Source: JAMHWF01 sp048500255 (lineage in GTDB: Bacteria > Pseudomonadota > Gammaproteobacteria > Burkholderiales > Burkholderiaceae_C). Taken from it: a stretch of DNA of 64,000 bases. This document shows, in pieces, positions 9,086 to 23,180 of this stretch. Every line of letters begins with the position of its first letter. The stretch's first letter is position 1. The notes below the pieces were generated by a model. That model saw nothing but the letters and a program-made list of their open reading frames with translations, was not told where the DNA came from and did not search any database. Position numbers and translations under genes: made by a program. The stretch spans positions 186,001 to 250,000 of the forward strand of contig JASNYH010000003.1 in the NCBI GenBank assembly GCA_048500255.1, written 5' to 3'.

Positions 9086-9963
9086 CCCGCCTTGAACAGC
9101 CCGTCGGGCTTCCACAGCAGGATCATCGCCATCAGCACGTAGACCAGCACACCGGCGGCATGCGGAAACACGACCTTGCCGAAGGTGTCGACCAGGCCGA
9201 TCAGCAGTGCCGCCACCAGCGCGCCGCGGATCGAGCCGATGCCGCCGATCACGACGACGACGAAGCACACGATCAGCACCTGGTTGCCCATGCCCGGGTA
9301 GACCGACGAGATCGGCGCGGCCACCATGCCGGCGAGCACGGCGATCGCCACGCCGGCGGCGAACACGACGCGGTAGAGGAACTTGATGTCGATGCCCAGC
9401 GACTGCACCATCTCGCGGTTGGTCGAGCCGGCGCGGATCATCATGCCCAGCCGCGTGCGCGAGAAGACGAAATACATGCCGGCGGCCAGTGCCAGGCACA
9501 CCGCCGAGATGAACAGGCGATAGACGGGATACGTCATCACGTCGCCGAGCGGGATCGTGCTGGCGAGCCACTCGGGCGGCTTCACGCCGTGCACGTCGTC
9601 GCCGACGAGCATGCTGCGCAGTTCCTCGAACACGAGAATCAGGCCGTAGGTCATCAGCACCTGCTGCAGGTGCTCGCGCTCGTAGAGGAAGCTGAAGAAC
9701 GCCCACTCGAGCAGATAGCCGAACGCCACCGCCAGCGCGACGCCGACGAACATCGTCGCGAAGAAGCCGCCGCCGAAGGTGCCCCCGACCATCGGCGCGA
9801 GCGCGAACGCCATGTAGGCGCCGATCATGTAGAAGCTGCCGTGGGCAAGGTTGATCACGCCCATGATCCCGAAGATCAGCGTGAGGCCCGAGGCGACGAG
9901 AAACAGCAGCAGCCCGTACTGCAGCGAGTTCAGCGTCTGGATCAGGAAGGTGGCGAGGTCCAT
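9082..9963 (-). CDS. livH: Branched-chain amino acid-type ABC transporter permease (LivH-like)
   Basis: 293 residues and multispanning. The N-terminus LNSLQYGLLLFLVASGLTLI and GIMGVINLAHGSFYMIGAY are the LivH hallmarks. The cytoplasmic coupling loop is TRLGMMIRAGSTNREMVQ. It shares a four-base overlap with livM. A 158-bp gap separates it from the binding-protein gene; I see no gene in that gap. Confidence 0.93.
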   Translation of the reverse strand: MDLATFLIQTLNSLQYGLLLFLVASGLTLIFGIMGVINLAHGSFYMIGAYMAFALAPMVGGTFGGGFFATMFVGVALAVAFGYLLEWAFFSFLYEREHLQQVLMTYGLILVFEELRSMLVGDDVHGVKPPEWLASTIPLGDVMTYPVYRLFISAVCLALAAGMYFVFSRTRLGMMIRAGSTNREMVQSLGIDIKFLYRVVFAAGVAIAVLAGMVAAPISSVYPGMGNQVLIVCFVVVVIGGIGSIRGALVAALLIGLVDTFGKVVFPHAAGVLVYVLMAMILLWKPDGLFKAG

Positions 9964-10121
9964 GCGGCTTCGGTCCGAAGGTCGGCAGGCACGAAAGAGG
10001 CCGTCCGAACGTAGTCCGGATTCCGTCGCTAGCGCGCCGAGGTCGGCCCGAGCAGCGCGGCCGTACTGGTGTACGGCGAGCAGTCCAGGGCCGAGATCGG
10101 CGTGCGCAGCAGGAAGACGGG

Positions 10122-11294
10122 CTACATCCTGCAGCCGCGGCCCGGATCGGCGAGGGCCTTCGACGCGACGCCGATCACCTTGTTCTCGTTGCCGACGACC
10201 TGGCGCAGATAGATGTCCTGCACCGGGTTATGCGACTTGCTGATCGTGAACGCGCCGCGCGGGCTGTCGATCCTGGCCTTCTCGACCGCGGCGGCGAACT
10301 CGGCCTTCTTGGCGACGTCGCCCTTCGTGGCCGTCAGTCCGATGCCCAGCATCTGCGCGGCGTCGTAGCCCTGCACGGCATAGACGTCGGGCTGCAGCTT
10401 GTAGGCCTTGGCATAGGCGAGGCGGAACGACTTGTCGCGCGGCGTGTCGAGGCTGTCGCCGTAGTGCAGGGTCGTCAACAGGCCGTCGGCGTCGGCGCCC
10501 TGCGCCTCGAGCGTGCCGTCGGTCAGGAACCCAGCGCCGTAGAGCGGGATCGTCTTCTTAAGCCCTGCGGCGGCGTAGTCCTTGACGAACTTCACGGCCG
10601 CGCCGCCGGCGAAAAAGGTGTAGACGGCGTCGGGCTTGGTGGCGGCGATCTCGGTCAGCAAGGCCTGGAACTCGACGTTGGGAAACGGAAGGTTCAGTTC
10701 CTTGACGACCTTGCCGCCGCCCTTCTCGAAGGCCTCTTTGAAGCCGCCGACCGACTCGTCGCCGGCGGCGTACTTGTGCGTGATCGTGACGGCCGTCTTG
10801 TGACCCTTCTTGGCCGCCACCTCGCCCATGGCGTAGGCCGGCTGCCAGTTCGAAAACGAGCTGCGGAAGATGTGCTGTGCGCACATCGGCCCGGTCACGA
10901 CGCCGGCGCCGGCATTGGGCACGATCAGCATCGTGCCGCTGTCCTTTGCGGCCTTGGCCATCGCCGCGACGACGCCCGAATGCACCGTGCCGACGAGCAC
11001 GTCGACGTTGTCGCGCTTGATGAGCTTGTTGACGTTGTCGGTGGCCTTGGCCGGATCGGACTCGTCGTCGACCTTGACGAACGCGATCTCACGACCGCCG
11101 AGCTTGCCGCCCTGTTCGGCGACGTAGAGCCGAAAGCCGTTCTCGATCGCGTTGCCCAGCGCAGCGTAGGTGCCGGTGTAGGGCAGCATCAGGCCCACCT
11201 TCAGCGGGCCCGTGGCCTGCGCATGGGCGGCCGGCACGGCCGAGACTGCCAGAGTCGCTGCGAAGGCGAGCAGGGCTTTGCGGGGAAAGGTCAT
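10122..11294 (-). CDS. livK: Periplasmic substrate-binding protein of the Liv-type ABC transporter
   Basis: 390 residues. The signal peptide (MTFPRKALLAFAATLAVSA, cleavage after AHA) is followed by the type I periplasmic-binding fold, with PLKVGLMLPYTGTYAALG at its start. Relatives in benzoate and aromatic-acid clusters bind aromatic carboxylates; here this is inferred from the operon with bclA and boxD. The start at 11294 overlaps the stop of the alpha/beta hydrolase gene by four bases. Confidence 0.9.
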   Translation of the reverse strand: MTFPRKALLAFAATLAVSAVPAAHAQATGPLKVGLMLPYTGTYAALGNAIENGFRLYVAEQGGKLGGREIAFVKVDDESDPAKATDNVNKLIKRDNVDVLVGTVHSGVVAAMAKAAKDSGTMLIVPNAGAGVVTGPMCAQHIFRSSFSNWQPAYAMGEVAAKKGHKTAVTITHKYAAGDESVGGFKEAFEKGGGKVVKELNLPFPNVEFQALLTEIAATKPDAVYTFFAGGAAVKFVKDYAAAGLKKTIPLYGAGFLTDGTLEAQGADADGLLTTLHYGDSLDTPRDKSFRLAYAKAYKLQPDVYAVQGYDAAQMLGIGLTATKGDVAKKAEFAAAVEKARIDSPRGAFTISKSHNPVQDIYLRQVVGNENKVIGVASKALADPGRGCRM

Positions 11295-12112
11295 CGTGCT
11301 TCTCCTCGGTGGTTGTCCATGAATTCCGTCGCCGAAACTATCAGCCTTTCGGGCTGGTCGCGATGCGGGGAATGCCCGCATTCGGGCAGCTCGAGCAGCT
11401 GCGTCTGCGGGACGCGCCGCGCGATGCCGCGAATCTGCTCGAGTGTGCCGTACTCGTCGTCGAGTCCCTGCACCGCGAGCAGCGGGCACGTGATGCTGCC
11501 GATTTCCGCCTCGATCGTCCATTGGCGAAAAGGCGGGTGCAACCAGATGCGGTTCCAGCCCCAGAACGCCGAGTCGGGATCGTCATGGTAGCGCGCCAGA
11601 CGCTGGCGCAGGTCGGTCTCGCGGTAAGCGTCGCGTGCCTTCTCGATGCTGGTGATCGACAGGTCCTCGACGAGGATGTGCGGCGCCAGCACGATCGTGC
11701 CGGCCAGCCGCTCGGGCCAGCGTGCCGCGTACAGCAGCGCGATCGAGCCGCCGTCGCTGTGGCCGAACAGCCAGACGCGTTCGCGCTTGCCGTCGACGCC
11801 CAGCGCCTCGAGCAGCGCGGGCAGCACTTCGTGTGCCTGTCGATGCATGAAGTCGAGGTTCCAGGCCTCCTCGGCCGCGCGCGGCGTCGAGCGGCCGTAG
11901 CCGGGGCGCGACCAGACGAGTCCGCGCACCCCGGCGGCGGCGCACAGGCGATCGGGGAAGTCGCGCCACATCGACAGCGAGCCCAGCCCCTCGTGCAGGA
12001 ACACGACGAGCGGCAGTTCGCGCCGCTCGCGAGCGATCCAGCGGTGCTCGATGCGCACCGGCCGGCCGGCCCAGTCGATCCGCGCGAACTCGATTTGCGA
12101 GGTTGCGTTCAT
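11291..12112 (-). CDS. Alpha/beta hydrolase of the benzoate operon
   Basis: 273 residues. The oxyanion region is VVFLHEGLGSLSMW, the nucleophile elbow is GHSDGGS (Ser about residue 117), and the catalytic His lies in ECGHSPHRD near the C-terminus. Hydrolases of this type are common in box operons but their substrate is not settled; a ring-fission lactone or a CoA thioester is possible. The ATG at 12112 follows the third intergenic repeat. The gene lies between benzoate-CoA ligase and the transporter genes. Confidence 0.85.
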   Translation of the reverse strand: MNATSQIEFARIDWAGRPVRIEHRWIARERRELPLVVFLHEGLGSLSMWRDFPDRLCAAAGVRGLVWSRPGYGRSTPRAAEEAWNLDFMHRQAHEVLPALLEALGVDGKRERVWLFGHSDGGSIALLYAARWPERLAGTIVLAPHILVEDLSITSIEKARDAYRETDLRQRLARYHDDPDSAFWGWNRIWLHPPFRQWTIEAEIGSITCPLLAVQGLDDEYGTLEQIRGIARRVPQTQLLELPECGHSPHRDQPERLIVSATEFMDNHRGEAR

Positions 12113-12129
12113 CGCAAGAGCAGGTCGTG

Positions 12130-12207
12130 CGGGCCGGGCGCCGGGCCGCCCCGAGCCGGCCCGCGACCCCTTGGGACCGGCCGATGTACCCATCGGTCGA
12201 GGGGCTG

Positions 12208-12211
<4 letters not shown>
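12130..12211 (+). repeat. GC-rich dispersed intergenic repeat, copy 3
   Basis: Core GCCGGGCCGCCCCGAGCC, a GACCCC/TTGG arm, then a CCGATG...CATCGG arm, ending in GGGGCTGTCA. The terminal TCA at 12208-12210 is the TGA stop of the benzoate-CoA ligase gene on the opposite strand. It fills the 95-bp gap between bclA and the hydrolase gene. Confidence 0.7.
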
Positions 12212-13782
<1,571 letters not shown>

Positions 13783-13815
13783 CACGTTACTCCTCGAGGT
13801 GCCCGTCGTGATCGT

Positions 13816-15366
<1,551 letters not shown>

Positions 15367-15373
15367 GGCAGAC

Positions 15374-15838
15374 TCACTTGGTGAAGTCGATGCGGCCCTC
15401 GGGCAGCAGGTAGAGCACGAGCGCGCGGCCCTGCGACACGGTCGGCCGGTGCGCGCTGCCCGGCGGGCAGACCAGCCAGCCGGCGGGGCGGCCGTCGAAG
15501 CGCGCGTCGGCGTCGATCGGCATGATCAGGTCGATCTCGCCGTTGGGGTGCGTGTGGTGCGGCCCGGCGATGTCGTTCATGTCGACCACGTCGACCGAGA
15601 AGCCGTGCAGGTCGGGCGCGGGCTTGAAGATGCGGCCGTAGCGGATGCCGCCGCCCTCCCGCTCGGCGAGCCAGCCTTCGGCGACGCCGGCGCGGCAGGC
15701 CGCAGCGAGCGCGCGGTAGGTGGCGCTGCCGACGCCGTGCTCGGCATTGAGCCAGGCGTCGAGCGCGGCGTCGAGCGGCCGGCCGGCGAGGTGGGCAGTG
15801 AGGGGCGCGAGGCGGGCGCGCAGATCGTCGGGCGTCAT
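15374..15838 (-). CDS. DUF4863 (hydroxylaminobenzoate lyase-like) protein
   Basis: 154 residues. The conserved stretch YGRIFKPAPDLHGFSVDVVDMNDIAGPHHTHPNGEIDLIMP, given here only by its landmarks HTHPNGEID and HRPTVSQGRALVLYLLPEGRID, is typical of the DUF4863 family. A characterised member cleaves 4-hydroxylaminobenzoate to protocatechuate, but many members sit in box operons with no nitrogen chemistry, so its job here is unknown. It is the first gene after the boxD promoter and therefore heads the nine-gene benzoate operon. Confidence 0.8.
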   Translation of the reverse strand: MTPDDLRARLAPLTAHLAGRPLDAALDAWLNAEHGVGSATYRALAAACRAGVAEGWLAEREGGGIRYGRIFKPAPDLHGFSVDVVDMNDIAGPHHTHPNGEIDLIMPIDADARFDGRPAGWLVCPPGSAHRPTVSQGRALVLYLLPEGRIDFTK

Positions 15839-15867
15839 CGGCAGCGGTTCTCCAGATGCGGGCCGGC

Positions 15868-15896
15868 TTGCTCGCCGAGCCGGGATGAACTATTGT
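15868..15896 (+). promoter_or_regulatory. Candidate boxR promoter
   Basis: TTGCTC at 15868-15873 and TATTGT at 15891-15896 are separated by 17 bases. Transcription would start near 15903, some 24 bases before the boxR ATG. The -10 element lies inside the first TGCA-type operator candidate, which would allow autoregulation. Confidence 0.4.
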
Positions 15897-15947
15897 GCGT
15901 ACCAACCATAGAACTCCCGCCCCCTTATGTCAAGCACTATATTGCAT
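15885..15947. promoter_or_regulatory. BoxR operator candidates 1 and 2 (boxD/boxR divergent region)
   Basis: Two related 14-mers, TGAACTATTGTGCG (15886-15899) and AGCACTATATTGCA (15933-15946), both fit TGCA-N6-TGCA in degenerate form with a CTAT spacer. The first overlaps the start sites of the boxD operon and boxR; the second lies just upstream of the boxD -35 box. BoxR and BzdR from Azoarcus are reported, from memory, to recognise TGCA repeats. A second matching pair sits at the boxC promoter. Confidence 0.6.
15905..15933 (-). promoter_or_regulatory. Promoter of the boxD-bclA-liv operon
   Basis: On the minus strand a perfect TTGACA (15933-15928) is followed by a 17-base spacer and TATGGT (15910-15905), giving a start near 15898. 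The leader is about 60 bases to the DUF4863 gene. The -35 box overlaps the boxR start codon on the other strand. Confidence 0.7.
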
Positions 15948-16868
15948 AAGCCCGGGTTAGTCCCGAGCGAGACGGAGGCGGCCGACGACGCGCCGGCCGA
16001 AGACAAGAACCCGTTCCTCGTGCGCCTGGGCGAGCGCGTGCGCGCGCTGCGCGCGCGGCGCGGCATGACGCGCAAGGCCGTCGCCGTCGCGGCCGACGTG
16101 TCGGAGCGCCATCTCGCCAACCTCGAGTACGGCATCGGCAATGCATCGATCCTCGTACTGCTGCAAGTCGCCGGCGCGCTGCAGTGCTCGCTGGCCGAGC
16201 TCGTCGGCGACGTGACGACGTCGTCGCCCGAGTGGCTGCTGATCCGCGAGCTGCTCGAGCACCGCGACGAGGCCACGCTGCGCCGCGTGCGCGTGGCGAT
16301 CGGCGAGCTGCTCGGCACCGGCGGCGACAACACCGCGCGCAGCCCGCGCGTCGCGCTGATCGGCCTGCGCGGCGCGGGCAAGTCGACGCTGGGCGAGATG
16401 CTGGCCGAAGACCTCGGCTTCCCGTTCGTCGAACTCAGCCGCGAGATCGAGAAGTTCGCCGGCTGCAGCATCTCCGAGATCCAGGCGCTGTACGGCCAGA
16501 ATGCCTACCGGCGCTACGAGCGGCGCGCGCTCGAGGAGGCGATCCAGATCTATCCCGAGGCCGTCATCGCGACCCCGGGCGGCATCGTCTCCGACGCCGC
16601 CACCTTCAACCTGCTGCTCGCGCACTGCACGACGGTCTGGCTGCAGGCCGACGCCGAGGACCACATGAAGCGCGTCACCGCGCAGGGCGACCTGCGGCCG
16701 ATCGCCGCCAGCAAGGAGGCGATGGACGACTTGAAGCGCATCCTCTCGGGCCGCGCCGCCTTCTATTCCAAGGCCGATTTCCGCGTCGACACCAGCGCCC
16801 AGCCGCTGGAGGCGACTTTCGTCGCGCTGCGCGATCTGGTGCGCGGCGCGCTGCAGCTGCCGGTCTGA
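15927..16868 (+). CDS. boxR: BoxR/BzdR-type regulator: XRE helix-turn-helix fused to shikimate kinase-like domain
   Basis: 313 residues. An N-terminal XRE helix-turn-helix (about 30-85, ERVRALRARRGMTRKAVAVA) is joined by a linker to a shikimate kinase-like effector domain with Walker A LRGAGKST near residue 150 and the helix SREIEKFAGCSISEIQALY. This is the architecture of BzdR and BoxR, benzoyl-CoA-responsive repressors. It diverges from the boxD operon and lies upstream of boxCBA. The ATG at 15927 has no good Shine-Dalgarno sequence. The four TGCA-like sites at the two box promoters are its likely targets (inference). Confidence 0.92.
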   Translation: MSSTILHKPGLVPSETEAADDAPAEDKNPFLVRLGERVRALRARRGMTRKAVAVAADVSERHLANLEYGIGNASILVLLQVAGALQCSLAELVGDVTTSSPEWLLIRELLEHRDEATLRRVRVAIGELLGTGGDNTARSPRVALIGLRGAGKSTLGEMLAEDLGFPFVELSREIEKFAGCSISEIQALYGQNAYRRYERRALEEAIQIYPEAVIATPGGIVSDAATFNLLLAHCTTVWLQADAEDHMKRVTAQGDLRPIAASKEAMDDLKRILSGRAAFYSKADFRVDTSAQPLEATFVALRDLVRGALQLPV

Positions 16869-16919
16869 GCCGCCGCGAGCCGCTTTTCCCTCTCCGACTC
16901 GAAAGCTCGGAATTCGGGC

Positions 16920-16947
16920 TTGACTTGCGTCAAACATGCACTATGAT
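16920..16947 (+). promoter_or_regulatory. Promoter of boxCBA with Fnr-like palindrome over the -35
   Basis: TTGACT (16920-16925), 16 bases, TATGAT (16942-16947) form a strong sigma-70 promoter with a start near 16954. The -35 is embedded in TTGACTTGCGTCAA (16920-16933), a perfect TTGAC-N4-GTCAA palindrome of the Crp/Fnr type. The -10 lies inside a BoxR operator candidate. Confidence 0.65.
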
Positions 16948-16983
16948 TCAGGCCATCGCACGGCATGAATGAACTATCGTGCG
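16937..16983. promoter_or_regulatory. BoxR operator candidates 3 and 4 (boxC promoter)
   Basis: TGCACTATGATTCA (16937-16950) overlaps the -10 box, and TGAACTATCGTGCG (16970-16983) lies just downstream of the predicted start. The region around site 4 (16969-16991) matches 20 of 23 positions of the region around site 1 at the boxD promoter (15885-15907), so the same protein probably binds both. Confidence 0.6.
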
Positions 16984-17002
16984 TGCAAACCGGAGAACCG
17001 CC

Positions 17003-18661
<1,659 letters not shown>

Positions 18662-18664
18662 GAG

Positions 18665-18752
18665 ATGACGACCCCTCGCCGGCGAGGTACGCCGGCGATC
18701 CCCCGAGGGGATGCCAACCCATCCTGGGGCGGCCCGGCGATGGGCTGGCCCC
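18665..18752 (-). repeat. GC-rich dispersed intergenic repeat, copy 4
   Basis: On the minus strand it has the core GCCGGGCCGCCCCAGGAT, a CCCCTCGGGGG arm, then GCCGGCGTACCTCGCCGGC and the end GGGGTCGTCAT, three bases from the boxC stop codon. It sits inside the boxC-boxB gap (109 bp), so its hairpins are part of the box transcript and could affect expression or stability of boxB and boxA. Confidence 0.7.
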
Positions 18753-18770
18753 GCCAACCGAGGTAAGAGC

Positions 18771-20195
<1,425 letters not shown>

Positions 20196-20220
20196 CCTCT
20201 TACCGCGAGACGAGGCGGGC

Positions 20221-21498
20221 ATGGACATGGCCGACAGCAGGATCGTCAGGCAGCACCTGATCGACCCCGAGATCTGCATCCGCTGCAACACCTGCGAGGC
20301 CACCTGCCCGATCGGCGCGATCACGCACGACTCGCGCAACTACGTCGTCGACATCGCGAAGTGCAAGGAGTGCAACGCCTGCATTCCGCCGTGCCCGACC
20401 GGTGCCATCGACAACTGGCGCCGCGTGCCGCGCGGCCGCGCCTACAGCCTCGAGGCGCAGTTCGGCTGGGACGTGCTGCCCGACGAACTGCCCGACTCCG
20501 AGCTGGCCGAGGGCGCCGCCCTCGAAGCCGAAGCGCCGGCCGCGCTGCCGACCGCCGCGCCGGTCGCCGAGGAGCCCGGCGTCGCCGTCTTCGACACGGC
20601 GCAGTACGGCGCCAGGCTGCCGCCCTGGTCGGCGGCGCACGCCTATACCAACCTCTACGGCCCGAAGTCGGCGCACAAGTCGATCACGGCCACCGTCGCC
20701 GGCAACGTGCGCGTCACCGAAGTCGGCCGCGACTACGACACGCACCACGTCGTGCTCGACTTCGGCGCGATGCCGTTCCCGGTGCTCGAGGGCCAGTCGA
20801 TCGGGATCGTGCCCCCCGGTGTCGACGCGTCGGGCCGGCCGCACCACGCGCGCCAGTACTCGATCGCCAGCCCGCGCAACGGCGAGCGCCCGGGCTACAA
20901 CAACGTCTCGCTGACGATCAAGCGCGTGCTCGAGGACCACGCAGGCAAGCCCGTGCGCGGCGTCGCCAGCAACTACATGTGCGACCTGAAGGTGGGCGAC
21001 AAGGTCGAGGTGATCGGGCCCTTCGGCACCAGCTTCCTGATGCCGAATCATCCGAAGAGCCACATCGTGATGATCTGCACCGGCACCGGCAGCGCGCCGA
21101 TGCGCGCGATGACGGAGTGGCGTCGGCGGCTGCGCCAGTCGGGCAAGTTCGAGGGCGGCAAGCTGATGCTGTTCTTCGGCGCGCGCACGCGGCAGGAGCT
21201 GCCCTACTTCGGCCCGCTGCAGAATTTGCCGAAGGACTTCATCGACATCAACTTCGCCTTCTCGCGCACGCCGGGCGCGCCCAAGCGCTACGTGCAGGAC
21301 GCGATGCGCGAGCGCGCCGCCGACCTCGCCGCGCTGCTCGCCGACCCGAACGCCTACTTCTACGTCTGCGGCCTGAAGGCGATGGAAGAGGGCGTCGTGC
21401 TCGCGCTGCGCGACATTGCGCAGCAGGCGGGCCTGGCCTGGGAGACGGTCGGCGCGGCGCTGCAGCGCGAGGGGCGGCTGCACCTCGAGACCTACTGA
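20221..21498 (+). CDS. boxA: Benzoyl-CoA epoxidase reductase subunit
   Basis: 425 residues. An N-terminal 2x[4Fe-4S] ferredoxin domain has C19, C22, C25 and C29 and then C48, C51, C54 and C58, each set ending CP. After an alanine/proline-rich linker there is an FAD/NADPH reductase domain with RQYSIAS, VMICTGTGSAPMR and YFYVCGLKAMEEG. It passes electrons from NADPH to BoxB. An in-frame second Met two codons later is an alternative start. Confidence 0.96.
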   Translation: MDMADSRIVRQHLIDPEICIRCNTCEATCPIGAITHDSRNYVVDIAKCKECNACIPPCPTGAIDNWRRVPRGRAYSLEAQFGWDVLPDELPDSELAEGAALEAEAPAALPTAAPVAEEPGVAVFDTAQYGARLPPWSAAHAYTNLYGPKSAHKSITATVAGNVRVTEVGRDYDTHHVVLDFGAMPFPVLEGQSIGIVPPGVDASGRPHHARQYSIASPRNGERPGYNNVSLTIKRVLEDHAGKPVRGVASNYMCDLKVGDKVEVIGPFGTSFLMPNHPKSHIVMICTGTGSAPMRAMTEWRRRLRQSGKFEGGKLMLFFGARTRQELPYFGPLQNLPKDFIDINFAFSRTPGAPKRYVQDAMRERAADLAALLADPNAYFYVCGLKAMEEGVVLALRDIAQQAGLAWETVGAALQREGRLHLETY

Positions 21499-21607
21499 CG
21501 CCGCCGGCTAACATCGCGTCTGTGCGTGCGCGCCGATGCTGCGCGCGCGATCGATCACACGCCGCGTCGCGTCCTGCGCCGCGGCTCCTCGACGGGATGG
21601 TTTCACG

Positions 21608-23137
21608 ATGACGATCGAACTCCGAGGTGCGCCGATGCTGGTCATCGGCGCCGGCATCATGGGCGCAGGCATCGCGCAAGTCGCGGCGCAGGCCGGCCAC
21701 CGCGTGTGGCTGCACGACGCGCGCGCCGGCGCGGCGGCCGACGCGCGCGCCAAGCTGGCGCAGACGCTCGACGGCCTCGTCGCCAAGGGGCGGCTGGCCG
21801 CCGACGCGGCGGCGGCGACGCTGGCGCGCATCGAGCCGATCGAGGCGCTCGCCGCCGCGGCCGGCGCCGGCCTCGTCGTCGAGGCCATCGTCGAGCAGCT
21901 CGACGCCAAGCGCGCACTGCTGCGCCAGCTCGAGGACCTCGTTTCCGAGCAGTGCGTGCTGGCGAGCAACACGTCGTCGATCTCGATCAGCGCGATCGCC
22001 AACGGCCTGCGCCGCCCGCAGCGCGTCGTCGGCATGCACTTCTTCAACCCCGTGCCGCTGATGAAGCTGGTCGAGGTCGTCTCGGGTCTGCAGACCGACG
22101 CCGCCGTCGCGCAGGCGGTGCATGCGCTGGCCGGCGCCTGGGGCAAGGTGGCGGTGCACGCGCGCTCGACGCCCGGCTTCATCGTCAACCGCATCGCGCG
22201 GCCCTACTACGCCGAGGCGCTGGCGCTGCTGCACGAGCAGGCGGCGACGCCGGCCGTGATCGACGCCTGCCTGCGCGGCGCGGGCTTCCGCATGGGGCCG
22301 TGCGAGCTGATCGACCTCATCGGCCACGACACCAACTTCGCCGTCACGCAGTCGGTCTACGAGGCCAACTTCTACGACAAGCGCTACGTGCCCTCGCTGG
22401 TGCAGCGCGAGATGGTCGCTGGCGGCCTCTACGGTCGCAAGAGCGGGCGCGGCTTCTACGCCTATGCCGACGGCAAGGCGGTCGATGCGGCGCCGCCCGC
22501 GGCTGCAACGCTGCCGCGACCGGCGGCGACGCGCGTCGCGCTGCACGGCGGCGGCGCCGTCGCCGAACGGCTGGCGGCGGCGCTGCAGCGCGCGGGCATC
22601 GGCTTCGAGCGCGTCGCGGCGAGCGAGTGGACCGGCCTGGCCGTCGACGGCGCCGAGCTGCGCCTGACCGAGGGCCGTTGCGCCGCCGAGGTGGCGGCGG
22701 CGACGGGCGTGCGCGACACGGCGCTGTTCGACTTCATCGCGGCGGCCGACGCCGGCGGCGCCGCGCCGGCGCTCGCGTGGACGGCGGCAGCCTCGGCGTC
22801 GCCCGGCTGGCGCGAGCAGGGCGCGCCGGCGTGGCTGCAGGCGCTGGGCTGGACGCCGCTGGCCGTCGGCGATGCGCCGGGGCTGGTCGTCGCGCGCACC
22901 GTCGCGATGCTCGTCAACGAAGGCGCCGACGCCGTGCAGCAAGGCGTGTGCGAGCCCGGCGAGGCCGACACGGCGATGAAGCTCGGCCTGAACTATCCGG
23001 CCGGGCCGTTCGAATGGCTGGCGCGCTGGGAAGCGCGCGCCGTCGTCGCGCTCGTCGAGCGCCTCGACGCGCAATACCGCGGCGAGCGCTATCGCGTCAG
23101 CCCTTGGCTGCGCCAGCGCGTCTGGGCCGAAGGCTGA
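21608..23137 (+). CDS. paaH: Two-domain 3-hydroxyacyl-CoA dehydrogenase, probable 3-hydroxyadipyl-CoA dehydrogenase
   Basis: 509 residues. The NAD-binding GAGIMGAGIAQVAAQAGH is near the N-terminus, and the catalytic region MHFFNPVPLMKLVE and FIVNRIARPYY follow. A first 3HCDH domain ends around residue 290 and a second, degenerate one follows, as in PaaH. It would oxidise 3-hydroxyadipyl-CoA formed downstream of boxD on the way to succinyl-CoA and acetyl-CoA. The ATG at 21608 lies 109 bp after boxA. Confidence 0.88.
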   Translation: MTIELRGAPMLVIGAGIMGAGIAQVAAQAGHRVWLHDARAGAAADARAKLAQTLDGLVAKGRLAADAAAATLARIEPIEALAAAAGAGLVVEAIVEQLDAKRALLRQLEDLVSEQCVLASNTSSISISAIANGLRRPQRVVGMHFFNPVPLMKLVEVVSGLQTDAAVAQAVHALAGAWGKVAVHARSTPGFIVNRIARPYYAEALALLHEQAATPAVIDACLRGAGFRMGPCELIDLIGHDTNFAVTQSVYEANFYDKRYVPSLVQREMVAGGLYGRKSGRGFYAYADGKAVDAAPPAAATLPRPAATRVALHGGGAVAERLAAALQRAGIGFERVAASEWTGLAVDGAELRLTEGRCAAEVAAATGVRDTALFDFIAAADAGGAAPALAWTAAASASPGWREQGAPAWLQALGWTPLAVGDAPGLVVARTVAMLVNEGADAVQQGVCEPGEADTAMKLGLNYPAGPFEWLARWEARAVVALVERLDAQYRGERYRVSPWLRQRVWAEG

Positions 23138-23180
23138 CGCGCGCGGCCGGCCCGTTCAGCGAAGGACAGGCCTCCTTCGA

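Noticed and set aside
9964..10121. Possible gene remnant between livH and livK
   Set aside because: Short open stretches only, no recognisable protein fragment; treated as a spacer.
23160..23179. GAAGGA-CAGGCC-TCCTTC hairpin between paaH and the Aer-like gene as a terminator
   Set aside because: Stem of seven pairs, moderate GC and no U-run; too weak to call.
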